This document shows, one piece after another, positions 25,808 to 34,995 of a stretch of 64,000 bases of DNA. The stretch is taken from contig JAWKRB010000013.1 in the NCBI GenBank assembly GCA_041389885.1, forward strand, positions 124,001 to 188,000. The letters are read 5' to 3'. This stretch comes from JAWKRB01 sp041389885. Its GTDB lineage: Bacteria > Myxococcota_A > Polyangia > Polyangiales > Ga0077539. The notes under the pieces were generated by a model. The model was not told the origin of the DNA and searched no databases. It worked only from the letters and a program-made list of their open reading frames with translations. Every line of letters begins with the position of its first letter. Position 1 is the stretch's first letter. The translations under genes were made by a program, and so were the position numbers.

Positions 25808-26578
25808 TCACGCGGCGGGCTTCACGAAGCGCAGCACGAAGCGGTCGCTCTGCCCGCGGCGCTCGCCGGCGGCGCGGGGGCTCGCGTTCCAGTCGCGGGC
25901 GTCGGCGGCGTTGCGGAGGACCTCGGAGCGGGCGTCGAGGCGAAAGCCCGCCGCGGTGACCTCTTCGATCAGCGTCGCCTCCTCGATGCGGTGGAGCGTC
26001 TGCGCGTCTTGCACCCCGCGCCCCGCCGCGGCGCTGTGGTCGACGATGCCGTAGACCCCGCCGGGCCGGAGCGCCTCGAAGATCGCGCGGTTCATCGCCG
26101 CGCGGTCGGTCTGCATCCACACCGTGTCGTGGTACGCGAGGATGAACACCACCGCGTCGAGGCCGGTGGCCTCGGCGGGCAGCGGCGCGTCGAACTCCCG
26201 CTCCACCCGCGTCACCCGCGACATGACCGGCGTCGCGAGCCGCGCGGTCCACGGCGCGTTGGCGAAGCGGTCGATGACGAAGCGGTTGTTCTGGCTGAAC
26301 ACCGCGCCGGTGGGGCCCACGATGCGCGCGAGCACCTCCGAGGTGTATCCCCCGCCCGCGAAGAGGTCGGCCACCCGCTGCCCCGGCGCGACGCGAAAGA
26401 ACTCCGCGATCTCTGCGGGCCGGCGCTGCGCGTCGAGGGCACGGTCGTCGGCGCTGCGGTCGGGCGCGTCGAGGGGCGACGCCACCGCGGTCGCGGGCGC
26501 CGCGGTGACCGGCGCGGGGGCGGGGGTGCTCGCGCAGGCGGCGAGGGAGAGCGAGAGCGAGAGCGAGAGCTTGTGCAT
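25808..26578 (-). CDS. Exported SAM-methyltransferase-like lipoprotein
   Basis: A 256-residue protein whose ATG at 26578 gives MHKLSLSLSLSLAAC, a lipoprotein signal with lipobox LAAC. The mature part is a class I methyltransferase fold: VADLFAGGGYTSEVLAR (motif I), FSQNNRF, DAVVFILAYHDTVWM and LRPGGVYGIVDHSA. A methyltransferase outside the cytoplasm is unexpected, since SAM is not known to be available there. Related predicted methyltransferases with signal peptides occur in other Gram-negatives. It lies 35 bases after the kinase gene of the metal-pump operon. Confidence 0.8.
   Translation of the reverse strand: MHKLSLSLSLSLAACASTPAPAPVTAAPATAVASPLDAPDRSADDRALDAQRRPAEIAEFFRVAPGQRVADLFAGGGYTSEVLARIVGPTGAVFSQNNRFVIDRFANAPWTARLATPVMSRVTRVEREFDAPLPAEATGLDAVVFILAYHDTVWMQTDRAAMNRAIFEALRPGGVYGIVDHSAAAGRGVQDAQTLHRIEEATLIEEVTAAGFRLDARSEVLRNAADARDWNASPRAAGERRGQSDRFVLRFVKPAA
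26547..26570 (-). repeat. Hexanucleotide repeat within signal peptide
   Basis: Four perfect copies of gagagc encode the Ser-Leu steps of the hydrophobic core of the exported methyltransferase. Gain or loss changes the length of the signal peptide core by two residues per unit without a frameshift. Confidence 0.85.
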
Positions 26579-26613
26579 CGGGGATGGGTGTGTAGCGCGT
26601 TCTCGCGCCGCGC

Positions 26614-27921
26614 TCACCCCGCTTCGGACCACGGCGCGAACGACACCGCGATCGACGCCCCGAGGTCGACGTCTTCGAAGCGCGCCGTCGCGCCGTGCGC
26701 CCGGGCGACGTGGGCGACGAGCGCGAGGCCCACGCCGTGCCCCCGCTGCCCGCCGGCCCGCGCCCGCGCGCTGCGAAAGAAGGGCTCGAAGGCCCGCGCC
26801 CGCTCCTCGGGGGCGACGCCTGGTCCCTCGTCGCGCACCCGCAGCACCGCGGCGCCGCCCTCGCGCGCGACGCTCACCCGCACCGCCCCGTCGCTGAACT
26901 TCAGCGCGTTGTCGATCACGTTCTCGGCCAGCGCGCCGAGGAGCACCGCGTCGCCCCGCACCAGGAGTTCCTCGTCGGCCGACACCTCCACCCTCGCCCG
27001 CCGCGCCTCGTCGAGCGCCTCGACGCGCTGCGACACCACCTCCGCGAGCGAGACCGCCTCGCGCCCGAGGCGCGCGCCGTCGTGCGGCGACGCGAGGATC
27101 AGCAGCCGCTCCGACAGCGCCGACACCGCCGCGAGCGACGCGCCCACGCGCGCGAGCGCCGACGTCACCTCGCCGTGAATCCCCGGGGTCTCGGCGGCGA
27201 GCTCAAGCTCCGCGCGCATCGTGCCCAGCGGCGTGCGCAGCTCGTGGGCGGCGTCGGCCGAGAAGCGCCGCGCCGTCGACAGCGCGTCGGCGTGCCGCCC
27301 GACCAGCTCCGCGAGGGCCCCGTGCAGCGCGTCGACCTCGTCGTATCCCTCTGCGGCGCTGAGCGATCGCGCGTCGGGCGCGTCGGCGTCGAGGCGATCG
27401 ACGGAGGCCCGCAGCCGCGAGAGGGGCCCCACCACCCTCGCCGCCACGCCCCGGCTCGCCGCGTAGGCCGCGAGCGACGCGAGGAGCGCCGCCGCCAGCG
27501 CCGCCCACGCCGACGACCGCCGCGCGGACCACATGCCCTCGAGGCCGCTCGACACCACCACCGAGCGCGGCCCCGCGGGCACCGTGCACCGCCGGCGCGC
27601 GCCGAGCGACGCGCAGCCCTCGGGCCCCGGGCGCTCGCCCTCGGCCCCGCCCAGGCGCGTCCCCCTCTCCCACAGGGCGATGCGCATGCCCTCGGGGGCG
27701 ATCTCGGCGGCCTCGTCGTCGGCCTCGTCGCCGAGCCTCTCCGGGCTGACGCGCGCGAGCTCGCGGACCATGGTGGCCGCCGCGCCCCTCAGCCGCGCGT
27801 CCTCTCGCGCGATCGCGCTGCGCCAGGCGAGGGTGTTGGCGAGGAGCGCGGCGCCCAGGGCCGTGAGGGCGGCGACGAGGGTCATCGCGCGAGACACCCG
27901 CCCGACGAGGGAGCGGCTCAC
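26614..27921 (-). CDS. Sensor histidine kinase of metal-pump operon
   Basis: A 435-residue kinase. Membrane helices at about 12-32 and 145-165 enclose a short periplasmic sensor of roughly 110 residues. A HAMP region follows (VVGPLSRLRASVDRLDAD), then the phospho-acceptor H-box AAHELRTPLG (His226), the N-box ENVIDNALKF, the G1 box DEGPGVAP and the G2 region GHGVGLALV. The GTG start at 27921 overlaps the regulator stop as GTGA, implying translational coupling. CusS/QseC-like. Its partner is the OmpR-type regulator directly upstream. Confidence 0.88.
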   Translation of the reverse strand: MSRSLVGRVSRAMTLVAALTALGAALLANTLAWRSAIAREDARLRGAAATMVRELARVSPERLGDEADDEAAEIAPEGMRIALWERGTRLGGAEGERPGPEGCASLGARRRCTVPAGPRSVVVSSGLEGMWSARRSSAWAALAAALLASLAAYAASRGVAARVVGPLSRLRASVDRLDADAPDARSLSAAEGYDEVDALHGALAELVGRHADALSTARRFSADAAHELRTPLGTMRAELELAAETPGIHGEVTSALARVGASLAAVSALSERLLILASPHDGARLGREAVSLAEVVSQRVEALDEARRARVEVSADEELLVRGDAVLLGALAENVIDNALKFSDGAVRVSVAREGGAAVLRVRDEGPGVAPEERARAFEPFFRSARARAGGQRGHGVGLALVAHVARAHGATARFEDVDLGASIAVSFAPWSEAG

Positions 27922-28577
27922 GTCGCCTCGAGGGTGTAGCCCTCGCCCCGGAGCGTGCGCACCACGCCGTCGCCCAGCTTCTTTCGCACCCGCGCGAGGA
28001 TCACGTCGAGGCTGGCCCCCGCGCGCTCGCTGGGCTCGTCCCAGATCGCGTCGAGGATCGCCTCGCGGCTCACCACCCGCCCCGCCCGCAGCGCGAGGAG
28101 CTCGAGCACCGCCCACTCCCGCGCCGTCAACGGCACCGGCTCTCCCCCCCGCGTCGCGCGCCGCGCCGAGACCTCCAGGCTCACGTCGCCCGCGCGCAGC
28201 GTCAGGCCCCTGGGCATCGGCCCGCGCCGCCCGAGGGCGCGCACCCTCGCGCGCAGCTCGGCCACCGCGAAGGGCTTGGCGAGAAAGTCGTCGACGCCCG
28301 CGTCGAGGCACTCCACCCGCCGCGCGATCGCCCCTTGCGCCGTGAGCACCAGGATCGGCGCCTCGCAGCCCTCTCTCCGCAGCGCCTCGCAGAGCGCGAG
28401 GCCGTCGCCGTCGGGGAGCCCGAGGTCGACCACGAGCACGTCAAAGTCCTTGTCTCGCACGGTCATACGCGCGTCGTGGGCGGTCGCCACGGCGGTCACC
28501 GCGTGGGCGTCGCGGGTGAGCGCGCGGGCGACGAGCTCGCGGGTCTCGGCGTGGTCCTCGATGAGCAGCACGCGCAT
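27918..28577 (-). CDS. OmpR-type response regulator
   Basis: A 219-residue regulator. The receiver has acidic residues E7 and D8, phospho-acceptor Asp51 (VVDLGLPDGDG) and the conserved KPF motif. The C-terminal winged helix contains LTAREWAVLELLALRAGRVV and RVRKKLG...VRTLRGEGY, typical of OmpR/CusR. It lies 12 bases after the RND pump gene and overlaps the kinase gene, so it probably controls its own efflux operon in response to a metal or envelope signal. Confidence 0.9.
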   Translation of the reverse strand: MRVLLIEDHAETRELVARALTRDAHAVTAVATAHDARMTVRDKDFDVLVVDLGLPDGDGLALCEALRREGCEAPILVLTAQGAIARRVECLDAGVDDFLAKPFAVAELRARVRALGRRGPMPRGLTLRAGDVSLEVSARRATRGGEPVPLTAREWAVLELLALRAGRVVSREAILDAIWDEPSERAGASLDVILARVRKKLGDGVVRTLRGEGYTLEAT

Positions 28578-28589
28578 GGCGTCAGGGTG

Positions 28590-31500
28590 TCACTCCTCGC
28601 CCTCGGGCGCGACGGCCGACCCTCCGAGCCAGAGGTACAGCGAGGGCATCACGAAGAGGTTGAGCGCCGTCGAGGTCACCAGCCCCCCGAGGATCACCAC
28701 CGCCATCGGGTGCTCGATCTCGTGCCCCGGCTTGTTCCCCGCGAGGGCGAGGGGCACCAGCGCGAGGGCCGTGGCCAGGGCGGTCATCAGGATCGGCGCG
28801 AGCCTCTCGCGCGCGCCGCGGAGCACGAGCTCCCGACCGAAGAGCATCCCCTCCTCGAGCTCCAGGTGGCGGTAGTGCGACACCAGCATGATCCCGTTGC
28901 GCGCGGCGATGCCGAGCACGGTCACGAAGCCCACGAGGGAGCCCAGCGAGAGCACCCCGTCCCCGAGCAGCGCGGCCCCCACGCCTCCCACCAGCGCGAA
29001 GGGCAGCGTGGCGAAGGCGAGGAGCGTGATCCGCGTCGAGCGAAAGTCGGCGTAGAGCACGGCGAGGATCCCCAGCAGCGAGATCAGCCCGAGGCCCAGC
29101 AGGCGCCCCCGCGCCTGCGCGCGCGCGGCGTACTCGCCCAGAATCTCCGCGTGATACCCGTCGGGCAGGCGCATCGCCGCGAGGGCCGCGCGGGCGTCGC
29201 GCACGACGGCGCCGAGGTCCCGACCGCGGGCGTTGAAGGTCACGTCGACCCTGCGCGACGCGCCCTCGCGCTGAATCACGTTGGGCGTCGGCGCCACGCG
29301 CACGTCGGCCAGGTCCCTCAGCGGGACCATCGCGCCCCCCGGCGTCTCGATGGGCAGCGCCCGCAGCGCGGCGACGTCGTGGCGCGCGCGCTCGACGCCC
29401 CACACCACCACGTCGACCACCTGCGGCGGGCGGTAGATTTCACCCACCCGCGTGCCCTGCAAGAGCGTCGTCGCCGCGCGGCGAATCTCTCCAGGGGTGA
29501 TTCCAAACGCGCGCGCCGCGTCGGGGCGCACGCGCACCTCGATCTGCGGCACCAGCACCTGCGGCTCGACCTTGAGGTCGGCCACGCCAGGGACGCGCCC
29601 CATCGCCTGCCCGATGTTCGCGGCGGCGGCGCGCAGGCCCGCGAGCTCGGGGCCGAAGGTGCGAATCACCACCGCCCCGGAGGTGCCCGTGAGCACCTCC
29701 TTCACGCGCTCTTGCAGGTACGTCTGCACGTCGCGGTAGAGGCCGGGGTATCCGTCGACCGCGGCGCGAATGCGCGCGACGGCGGCGTCGTGGTCGGCGG
29801 CGGGGTCGAGGCTGATCCAGAGCTCGGTGAAGTTCGGCCCCACGACCTCGTCGGCGACCTCGGCGCGGCCGATGTGCGAGCCGAAGTTCCTCACGCCGGG
29901 AATCGCCCGGAGCTCGCGGCTCACCCGCGCGGTGGTGCGTCGCATCGCGTCGAGGGAGGTGCCGGGCTTGCCCACCCAGTGCATGAGAAAGTCGGTCTCG
30001 CGAAAGTTCGGGAGAAAGCCCTCGCCGAGGCGCGACGCGCCGACGCCCGCGGCGACGAAGGAGAGCACCAGCGCCGCGGCCGCGCGCCGGGGGTGGTTCA
30101 CCGCGGGCACGAGCACGCGCTCGTAGCCGCGGCGCAGCCACGGGCCGAGGGGCGACTCGCGGTGGGTCTTCGCGCGCGGCAGGAGGATCAGCGCGAGCGC
30201 GGGCGTCACCGTGAGCGCCACGAGCATCGAGGCGAGCACGCCGAGTCCGTAGGCCACCGCGAGGGGGCGAAAGAACGAGCCCGCGAGGCCTTCGAGGAAG
30301 TACACGGGGAGGAACACCAGCACGACGATGAGGCTCGCGTAGACCACCGCGCTCCTCACCTCGAGGGACGCCGCGAGCACCACCTCGAAGGCCCGCCTGG
30401 GCTGCGCGAGCTCGCGGTTGAGCCGAAGGCGTCGCACGATGTTCTCGACGTCGATGATCGCGTCGTCGACCACCTCGCCGAGGGCGATGGCGAGGCCCGC
30501 GAGGGCCATGGTGTCGAGGGTCCCGCCCCGCGCGCGGAGCACCAGCGTCGCCGCGAGCAGCGAGAGCGGGATCGCCAGGATCGAGATCACCGCCGTGCGC
30601 AGGTCGTACAGAAACAGCGCGAGGATCAGCGCCACGAGGACACAGCCGAGGATCAGCGCCTCGCGGAGGTTGCCCACCGCGCGCTCGATGAACGAGGCCG
30701 GGCGAAAGATGGTCGCGTCGAAGCGCAGGTCGCCCATCGCGGGCGCGAGGAGCCCGAGGGCGGCGTCGACCCCCGCGGTGACGGTGACGGTGTTCGCCTC
30801 GGGCTGCTTCTCGACGATGAGCAAGAGACCCGGGCGGTCGTTGATCACCGCGTCGCCGATGGGGGGCGGGTGATCTTCGACGACCTCGGCCACGTCGCCG
30901 AGGCGCATGGGCGCGACGCCGCGCGGGGTGACGGCGACGTTGGCGAGCTCGCCCGCGGTGCCCGCGACGCCGACGTGGCTCACGGCGAGGCGCTGCGTGG
31001 GCGTGTCGACGAAGCCTCCCGCGGCGGGGGTCACCGCGTCGCGCGCGGCGCGCACCACGTCGTCGAGGCGGACGTTGTGGGCGCGCAGCCGGTCGGGGTC
31101 GACGCGCACCTGCAGCTGCCGGTCGCGCTGCCCCCAGATCGCCACGTTGGCCACGCCTGGGACCGCCATGAGCCGCGGCCGCACCACCCAGCGCACGCGG
31201 TCGGTGAGCTCGGTCTGCGACAGGGTGTCGGACCACACGCCGACCTTGAGCACGCGGCTCGTCGACGAGAGCGGCGAGAGCACCACCGGCGTGCGCGCGA
31301 GGGCCGGGAGGAGCTGCGAGGCGCGGGCGAGGCGCTCCTGCACGAGGGCGCGGGCGGTGAGCAGGTCGGTGCCCTCGGCGAAGATCATCAGCACCGACGA
31401 CAAGCCCAGCACCGACTTCGAGCGCAGCGTGCGAAGGCCGATCACGCCCACGAGGGCGTTCTCGAGGGGGGCCGAGATCAGCCGCTCGACCTCCTCGCTC

Positions 31501-31667
31501 GAGAGCCCCGGCGCCTCGGTCTGCACCTCCACCCGCGGCGGCGCGAACTCGGGAAAGACATCGACGGGCGTGCTCCGCGCGACCCACGCGCCCCACACGA
31601 TGAAGGCCACCGCCGCCGCCGCGACGAGCACCCTGAGCCGCAAGACGGTCGCGAGCAGCGCGCGCAT
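28590..31667 (-). CDS. Heavy-metal-type RND efflux pump (CusA/CzcA-like)
   Basis: A 1025-residue inner-membrane proton-driven pump. It has the twelve-helix RND plan with two large periplasmic loops. HME-type features are RSTPVDVFPEFAPPRVEVQT near residue 30 and the fourth-helix stretch IALGEVVDDAIIDVEN, which differs from the DFGIxVDGAVxxVEN motif of CzcA, so a different metal or substrate is likely. The ATG at 31667 shares its A with the adaptor stop (TGATG). Part of a channel-adaptor-pump-regulator-kinase operon. The metal cannot be named. Confidence 0.88.
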   Translation of the reverse strand: MRALLATVLRLRVLVAAAAVAFIVWGAWVARSTPVDVFPEFAPPRVEVQTEAPGLSSEEVERLISAPLENALVGVIGLRTLRSKSVLGLSSVLMIFAEGTDLLTARALVQERLARASQLLPALARTPVVLSPLSSTSRVLKVGVWSDTLSQTELTDRVRWVVRPRLMAVPGVANVAIWGQRDRQLQVRVDPDRLRAHNVRLDDVVRAARDAVTPAAGGFVDTPTQRLAVSHVGVAGTAGELANVAVTPRGVAPMRLGDVAEVVEDHPPPIGDAVINDRPGLLLIVEKQPEANTVTVTAGVDAALGLLAPAMGDLRFDATIFRPASFIERAVGNLREALILGCVLVALILALFLYDLRTAVISILAIPLSLLAATLVLRARGGTLDTMALAGLAIALGEVVDDAIIDVENIVRRLRLNRELAQPRRAFEVVLAASLEVRSAVVYASLIVVLVFLPVYFLEGLAGSFFRPLAVAYGLGVLASMLVALTVTPALALILLPRAKTHRESPLGPWLRRGYERVLVPAVNHPRRAAAALVLSFVAAGVGASRLGEGFLPNFRETDFLMHWVGKPGTSLDAMRRTTARVSRELRAIPGVRNFGSHIGRAEVADEVVGPNFTELWISLDPAADHDAAVARIRAAVDGYPGLYRDVQTYLQERVKEVLTGTSGAVVIRTFGPELAGLRAAAANIGQAMGRVPGVADLKVEPQVLVPQIEVRVRPDAARAFGITPGEIRRAATTLLQGTRVGEIYRPPQVVDVVVWGVERARHDVAALRALPIETPGGAMVPLRDLADVRVAPTPNVIQREGASRRVDVTFNARGRDLGAVVRDARAALAAMRLPDGYHAEILGEYAARAQARGRLLGLGLISLLGILAVLYADFRSTRITLLAFATLPFALVGGVGAALLGDGVLSLGSLVGFVTVLGIAARNGIMLVSHYRHLELEEGMLFGRELVLRGARERLAPILMTALATALALVPLALAGNKPGHEIEHPMAVVILGGLVTSTALNLFVMPSLYLWLGGSAVAPEGEE

Positions 31668-32827
31668 CAGTGCCCCGCTCCGAACTCGGTGCCGAAGAGC
31701 TCGGCGGCGCCCACGCGCACGACCGTCACCCCCGCCGCGAGGCCCTGGGTGAACACGGCGCGGTCTCCCACGACGCGCTCGACCTCCACCCGACGTCGCA
31801 CAAAGCGTTGCGGTGCAAGGGCTTCGTACACCCACGCGCCCCCGTAGGCGTCGTACACCACGGCGGACCACGGGGCCGTGGTCGCGCGCTCGGTGGCGCG
31901 CTCGCGGAGCTGCACCATCACCCGCTCGCCGGGGCGCCACGCGCCGTCGGCGTTCTCGAGGGCGTAATAGCGGTCGGTGGTGGCGGCGACGGCGTCGGCG
32001 GTGGGGGGGCCCTCGACGGGCGCGGCGGTGAAGCGCGCGGAGCCCGAGAGCGCGCGCACGGACGCGGGCGCCGCGGGGTCGAGGCGGGCGACGTCGCCGG
32101 CGTAGAGGGGCACGCGCACCCAGAGCGACGCGAGGCTCGCGACCTCGACGAGGGCGGCGCCGCCGGCGACGCTCTGTCCGTCCGCGACGAGCACCTGACG
32201 CACGACGCCGTCCGCGGGCGCGCGGAGGGTGAGGGAGACGTCGGAGTCGAGGGGCGTGGCGCTCAGCCTCGCGCGGCGCGCTCTCGCCGCGGTGAGGGCG
32301 GCGCGGGCGGTGTCGCGCTCGGCCACGGCCTCCTCCGAGGCGCGCACGCTCCCCGCGCGGTCTTGCGCGAGCTGGGCGGCGCGGGCGGCGCGGGCCTCGG
32401 CGGCGTCGAGGCGGGCCTGCGCCGCGGCGACCTGCTGCGCGGCCTGCGCGCGGAGGTCGCGGTCCGCGGGCGCGAGCGGGACCAACCTCGCCAGGATCTC
32501 TCCCCGCCGCACCGCCGCCCCCGCGCGCAGCGCGCTGCCCTGCACCCTCCCCGCCACGGGCGCCGAGAGCACCACCGCGCGCCCCGGCACCGCCACGAGC
32601 TCCCCGCCGACCTCCCGCGCGCTGGGGACCTCGCCCTCGACCGTGCGCTCGGTCTCGATCCCGAGCCTGCCCGCGGCCTCCTCGGTGAGGGTCACCGTGG
32701 TGAGCTCAGACTCCGCGACCCGGTTCGCCACCGTCGCCGGGGGGCTGTGCCCCGCGGACGCGTGGGGCGCCTCACGGCCGCAGGCCCCCAGCGACACCAC
32801 CAACGCCCACGCCTCAACGCGACCCAT
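31667..32827 (-). CDS. RND periplasmic adaptor (HlyD/CusB-like) lipoprotein
   Basis: A 386-residue membrane-fusion protein. The signal peptide MGRVEAWALVVSLGAC has lipobox LGAC. A barrel-sandwich (lipoyl-like) half (VVLSAPVAGRV), an alpha-helical hairpin of Ala/Arg/Glu heptads (about 125-185) and the second half (LTLRAPADGVVRQVLVADGQ) follow, then the beta-barrel domain. It links the inner-membrane pump to the outer-membrane channel. It overlaps the channel gene end by 14 bases. Confidence 0.87.
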   Translation of the reverse strand: MGRVEAWALVVSLGACGREAPHASAGHSPPATVANRVAESELTTVTLTEEAAGRLGIETERTVEGEVPSAREVGGELVAVPGRAVVLSAPVAGRVQGSALRAGAAVRRGEILARLVPLAPADRDLRAQAAQQVAAAQARLDAAEARAARAAQLAQDRAGSVRASEEAVAERDTARAALTAARARRARLSATPLDSDVSLTLRAPADGVVRQVLVADGQSVAGGAALVEVASLASLWVRVPLYAGDVARLDPAAPASVRALSGSARFTAAPVEGPPTADAVAATTDRYYALENADGAWRPGERVMVQLRERATERATTAPWSAVVYDAYGGAWVYEALAPQRFVRRRVEVERVVGDRAVFTQGLAAGVTVVRVGAAELFGTEFGAGH

Positions 32828-34145
32828 GACGGCCCCCTGTGCTCCGATCGAGCTGCGCCGCAGCGCGTTGGATGTCTCCCTGGAGCTCGACCTCGCGCAG
32901 CCGCAGGTCGAGCACGCGCCGGGTGGCCTCGAGCACCGCGGCGTACGAGGTCTCTCCCTGCGCGAAGGCCCGCTCGGCGCCTCGCAGGGCCTCCTCCGCC
33001 GCGGGGATCACCTCGCTCCGCCACGGCGCCAGGGCCTCCAGGGCCTGCGCGGCCTGCGCGCGGGCGGTGACCACCTCGGTCACGACCTGCTGACGGGCCT
33101 GGGCGTAGCGCCAGGTGGCGCGCTCGATCTCGGCGTCGGCGCGGCCGATGCCGCCCTGGTTCTGCTGAAAGATCGGCAGGGTCATCTGGAGCCCGGCGCG
33201 TCCCGTCACGGAGGTGGGTCCGCCCTGCGGCGCGGGCGAGAAGGCGTCGACGCGGGCGACGACGGAGAAGATCCGGCTGATCTCCCAGCCCCGGCGCGCG
33301 CCTGCGGCCTCGAGGCCGAGCTCCGCGGCCCGCACGTCGGGGCGCGCGGCCATGGCGACCCGCAAGAGCCCCTCGAGCTCCTGGGGCGGCTCCGTGGGGA
33401 GCTCTGGCGCCACGGGCTCGACCTCGCGGCGCAGCTCCGCGAGCCCGAGCAGTTGCAGCAGCCGGGCCTGGGCGACGACGGCCTCGACCTCGGCGCGGGC
33501 GCGCTGCTCCTGCGCGGCGCCGGCGTCGGCGCGGGCGGCGGCGGCGTCGGCGTCTCCGAGGTCTCCCGCGGCGGCGCGGCGGCGGGCGAGGTCGGCGAGG
33601 CCCGTGAGCGCGTCGGCGATTTCGGCGCGGAGCCGCGCGCGGGCGCGGGCGACGAGGAGGTCGGCGTGGGCGACCCGCGCGTCGCGGGCGACGTCGAGGC
33701 CGCTCTGCACCAGCGACTCGCCCACCCGCGCGACCTCGGCCTGCGCGGCCGCGACGCGACGGGGGCGCTGCCAGAGCACCTCCAGGGGCCACTGGAGCCA
33801 GCCCTCGACCTGCCGTGGCCCGATGGGCAGCAGGAGCGAGAGGATCGGGTTGGGGAGCATCCCCGCCTCGGCGAGGTCGGCGCGGGCCACGCCGAGCTGC
33901 GCGAGGTCGGCTTGAAAACCGGGGTGGTTCCAGAGGGCGGCGGCGACGGCTTCGTCTTCGGTGATCCCGTCGTCGAGGTCGACCCCGGCGGGGACCGACG
34001 GCGCGGCCACGGCCACGTCGCTCCCGCGGGTGCCGTGGCCCGTGCGTTCGACCAGTCGTCGCGCGAGCCAGGCGCGATCGACGGGAGAGCTCGCGCAGCC
34101 CATCGCGAGGGCAGCGGCGAGCGCGGCGCGTCTGCGAGACACCAT
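32814..34145 (-). CDS. TolC-family outer-membrane channel (CusC-like)
   Basis: A 443-residue outer-membrane efflux protein with signal MVSRRRAALAAALAMGC, a lipoprotein site AMGC. Two repeats of the TolC helical hairpin are visible (NHPGFQADLAQLGVARADL near 75-93 and RPDVRAAELGLEAAGARRG around 280-298) with long coiled-coil-like helices. It is the first gene of the efflux operon, which runs channel, adaptor, pump, regulator, kinase. Its 3' end overlaps the adaptor start. Confidence 0.85.
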   Translation of the reverse strand: MVSRRRAALAAALAMGCASSPVDRAWLARRLVERTGHGTRGSDVAVAAPSVPAGVDLDDGITEDEAVAAALWNHPGFQADLAQLGVARADLAEAGMLPNPILSLLLPIGPRQVEGWLQWPLEVLWQRPRRVAAAQAEVARVGESLVQSGLDVARDARVAHADLLVARARARLRAEIADALTGLADLARRRAAAGDLGDADAAAARADAGAAQEQRARAEVEAVVAQARLLQLLGLAELRREVEPVAPELPTEPPQELEGLLRVAMAARPDVRAAELGLEAAGARRGWEISRIFSVVARVDAFSPAPQGGPTSVTGRAGLQMTLPIFQQNQGGIGRADAEIERATWRYAQARQQVVTEVVTARAQAAQALEALAPWRSEVIPAAEEALRGAERAFAQGETSYAAVLEATRRVLDLRLREVELQGDIQRAAAQLDRSTGGRHGSR

Positions 34146-34194
34146 GCGAGGGGTCTAGCGAACGAACCTTAACGCGGGCTGAACGGGGCCCCGC

Positions 34195-34857
34195 TCACCC
34201 CCGCGTGGGCTCCCAGCGCGCGTTTCGCACGAAGCTGCTCTGGAGGTACTCCCGCTCGATCATCGTCGCCATCGCGGTGGCGTCGCGAAAGCGGTCGTAG
34301 TCCACGCGCACGACCGGGACGCTCCGCCCGATGTCGGCGATGAAGCGCTCGTACTCGTCGTAGAGCGCGGTGAGGTACTCCAGGCTGATGCCGCTCTCGA
34401 CGCCGCGGCTGCGGAGCTGAATCCGCTCCATCGACCGCTCCGGGCGCACGTCGAGGTACACGATCAGGCTGGGTCGGCACATGAAGTTGCTCATGTGTCG
34501 AAAGAGCGAGACGTAGGTGCGGTAGTCGCGCTCCTCCATGAGCCCGATGTTCACCAGCATCCGGGCGAAGACGGCGTCTTCGTAGATGGTGCGGTCCTGC
34601 ACCGCGCCGCCGCCGCGCCAGATGATCTCCTGGTGCTGCTGAAAGCGCCGGTTGAGCAGGTAGATCTGCGTGGCGAAGCCGTAGCGCGCGGTGTCGGCGT
34701 AGAAGTCCTCGAGGTACTCGTTGTCCTCGACGGGCTCGTAGTACACGGGCAGGGAGAGGTGCTCGCCGAGGGCCTTGGCGAGCGTGCTCTTGCCCGCGCC
34801 GATCATCCCGGCGATGCCGATGAAGAGGTCCTGAAGGGGGGCGGTGGGGGCGGGCAT
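34195..34857 (-). CDS. Deoxynucleoside kinase family protein
   Basis: A 220-residue kinase of the dCK/dGK type, which phosphorylates deoxynucleosides in nucleotide salvage. The P-loop is GMIGAGKST at 17-25. The ED-N-E-Y-L-E-D-F-Y substrate loop, the DRTIYEDAVFA motif (E-R-S-like region) and a lid region with RGVESGISLEYL are in family order. Length is normal. It lies just downstream of the metal operon's first gene in the opposite promoter order (about 50 bases separate them), and an inverted repeat lies 16-46 bases upstream. Confidence 0.88.
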   Translation of the reverse strand: MPAPTAPLQDLFIGIAGMIGAGKSTLAKALGEHLSLPVYYEPVEDNEYLEDFYADTARYGFATQIYLLNRRFQQHQEIIWRGGGAVQDRTIYEDAVFARMLVNIGLMEERDYRTYVSLFRHMSNFMCRPSLIVYLDVRPERSMERIQLRSRGVESGISLEYLTALYDEYERFIADIGRSVPVVRVDYDRFRDATAMATMIEREYLQSSFVRNARWEPTRG

Positions 34858-34872
34858 CGGCGCACAACCTTC

Positions 34873-34903
34873 GCGGATTCTTCGCCGCGGTCAACGAATC
34901 CGC
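34873..34903. promoter_or_regulatory. Inverted repeat upstream of nucleoside kinase gene
   Basis: Arms GCGGATTC and GAATCCGC (8 bp, perfect) are separated by 15 bases, 16-46 bases before the kinase start. They may be an operator, or a hairpin in the mRNA leader. No regulator is known. Confidence 0.35.
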
Positions 34904-34995
34904 AGCGCCTCGCCCTGACCGCCCGTGAACCCCCCGGGGACCGCCAACGGCCGCGCTAGACAGCGGCGCCCCCATCGGGCAGGAATGAATGGGTG

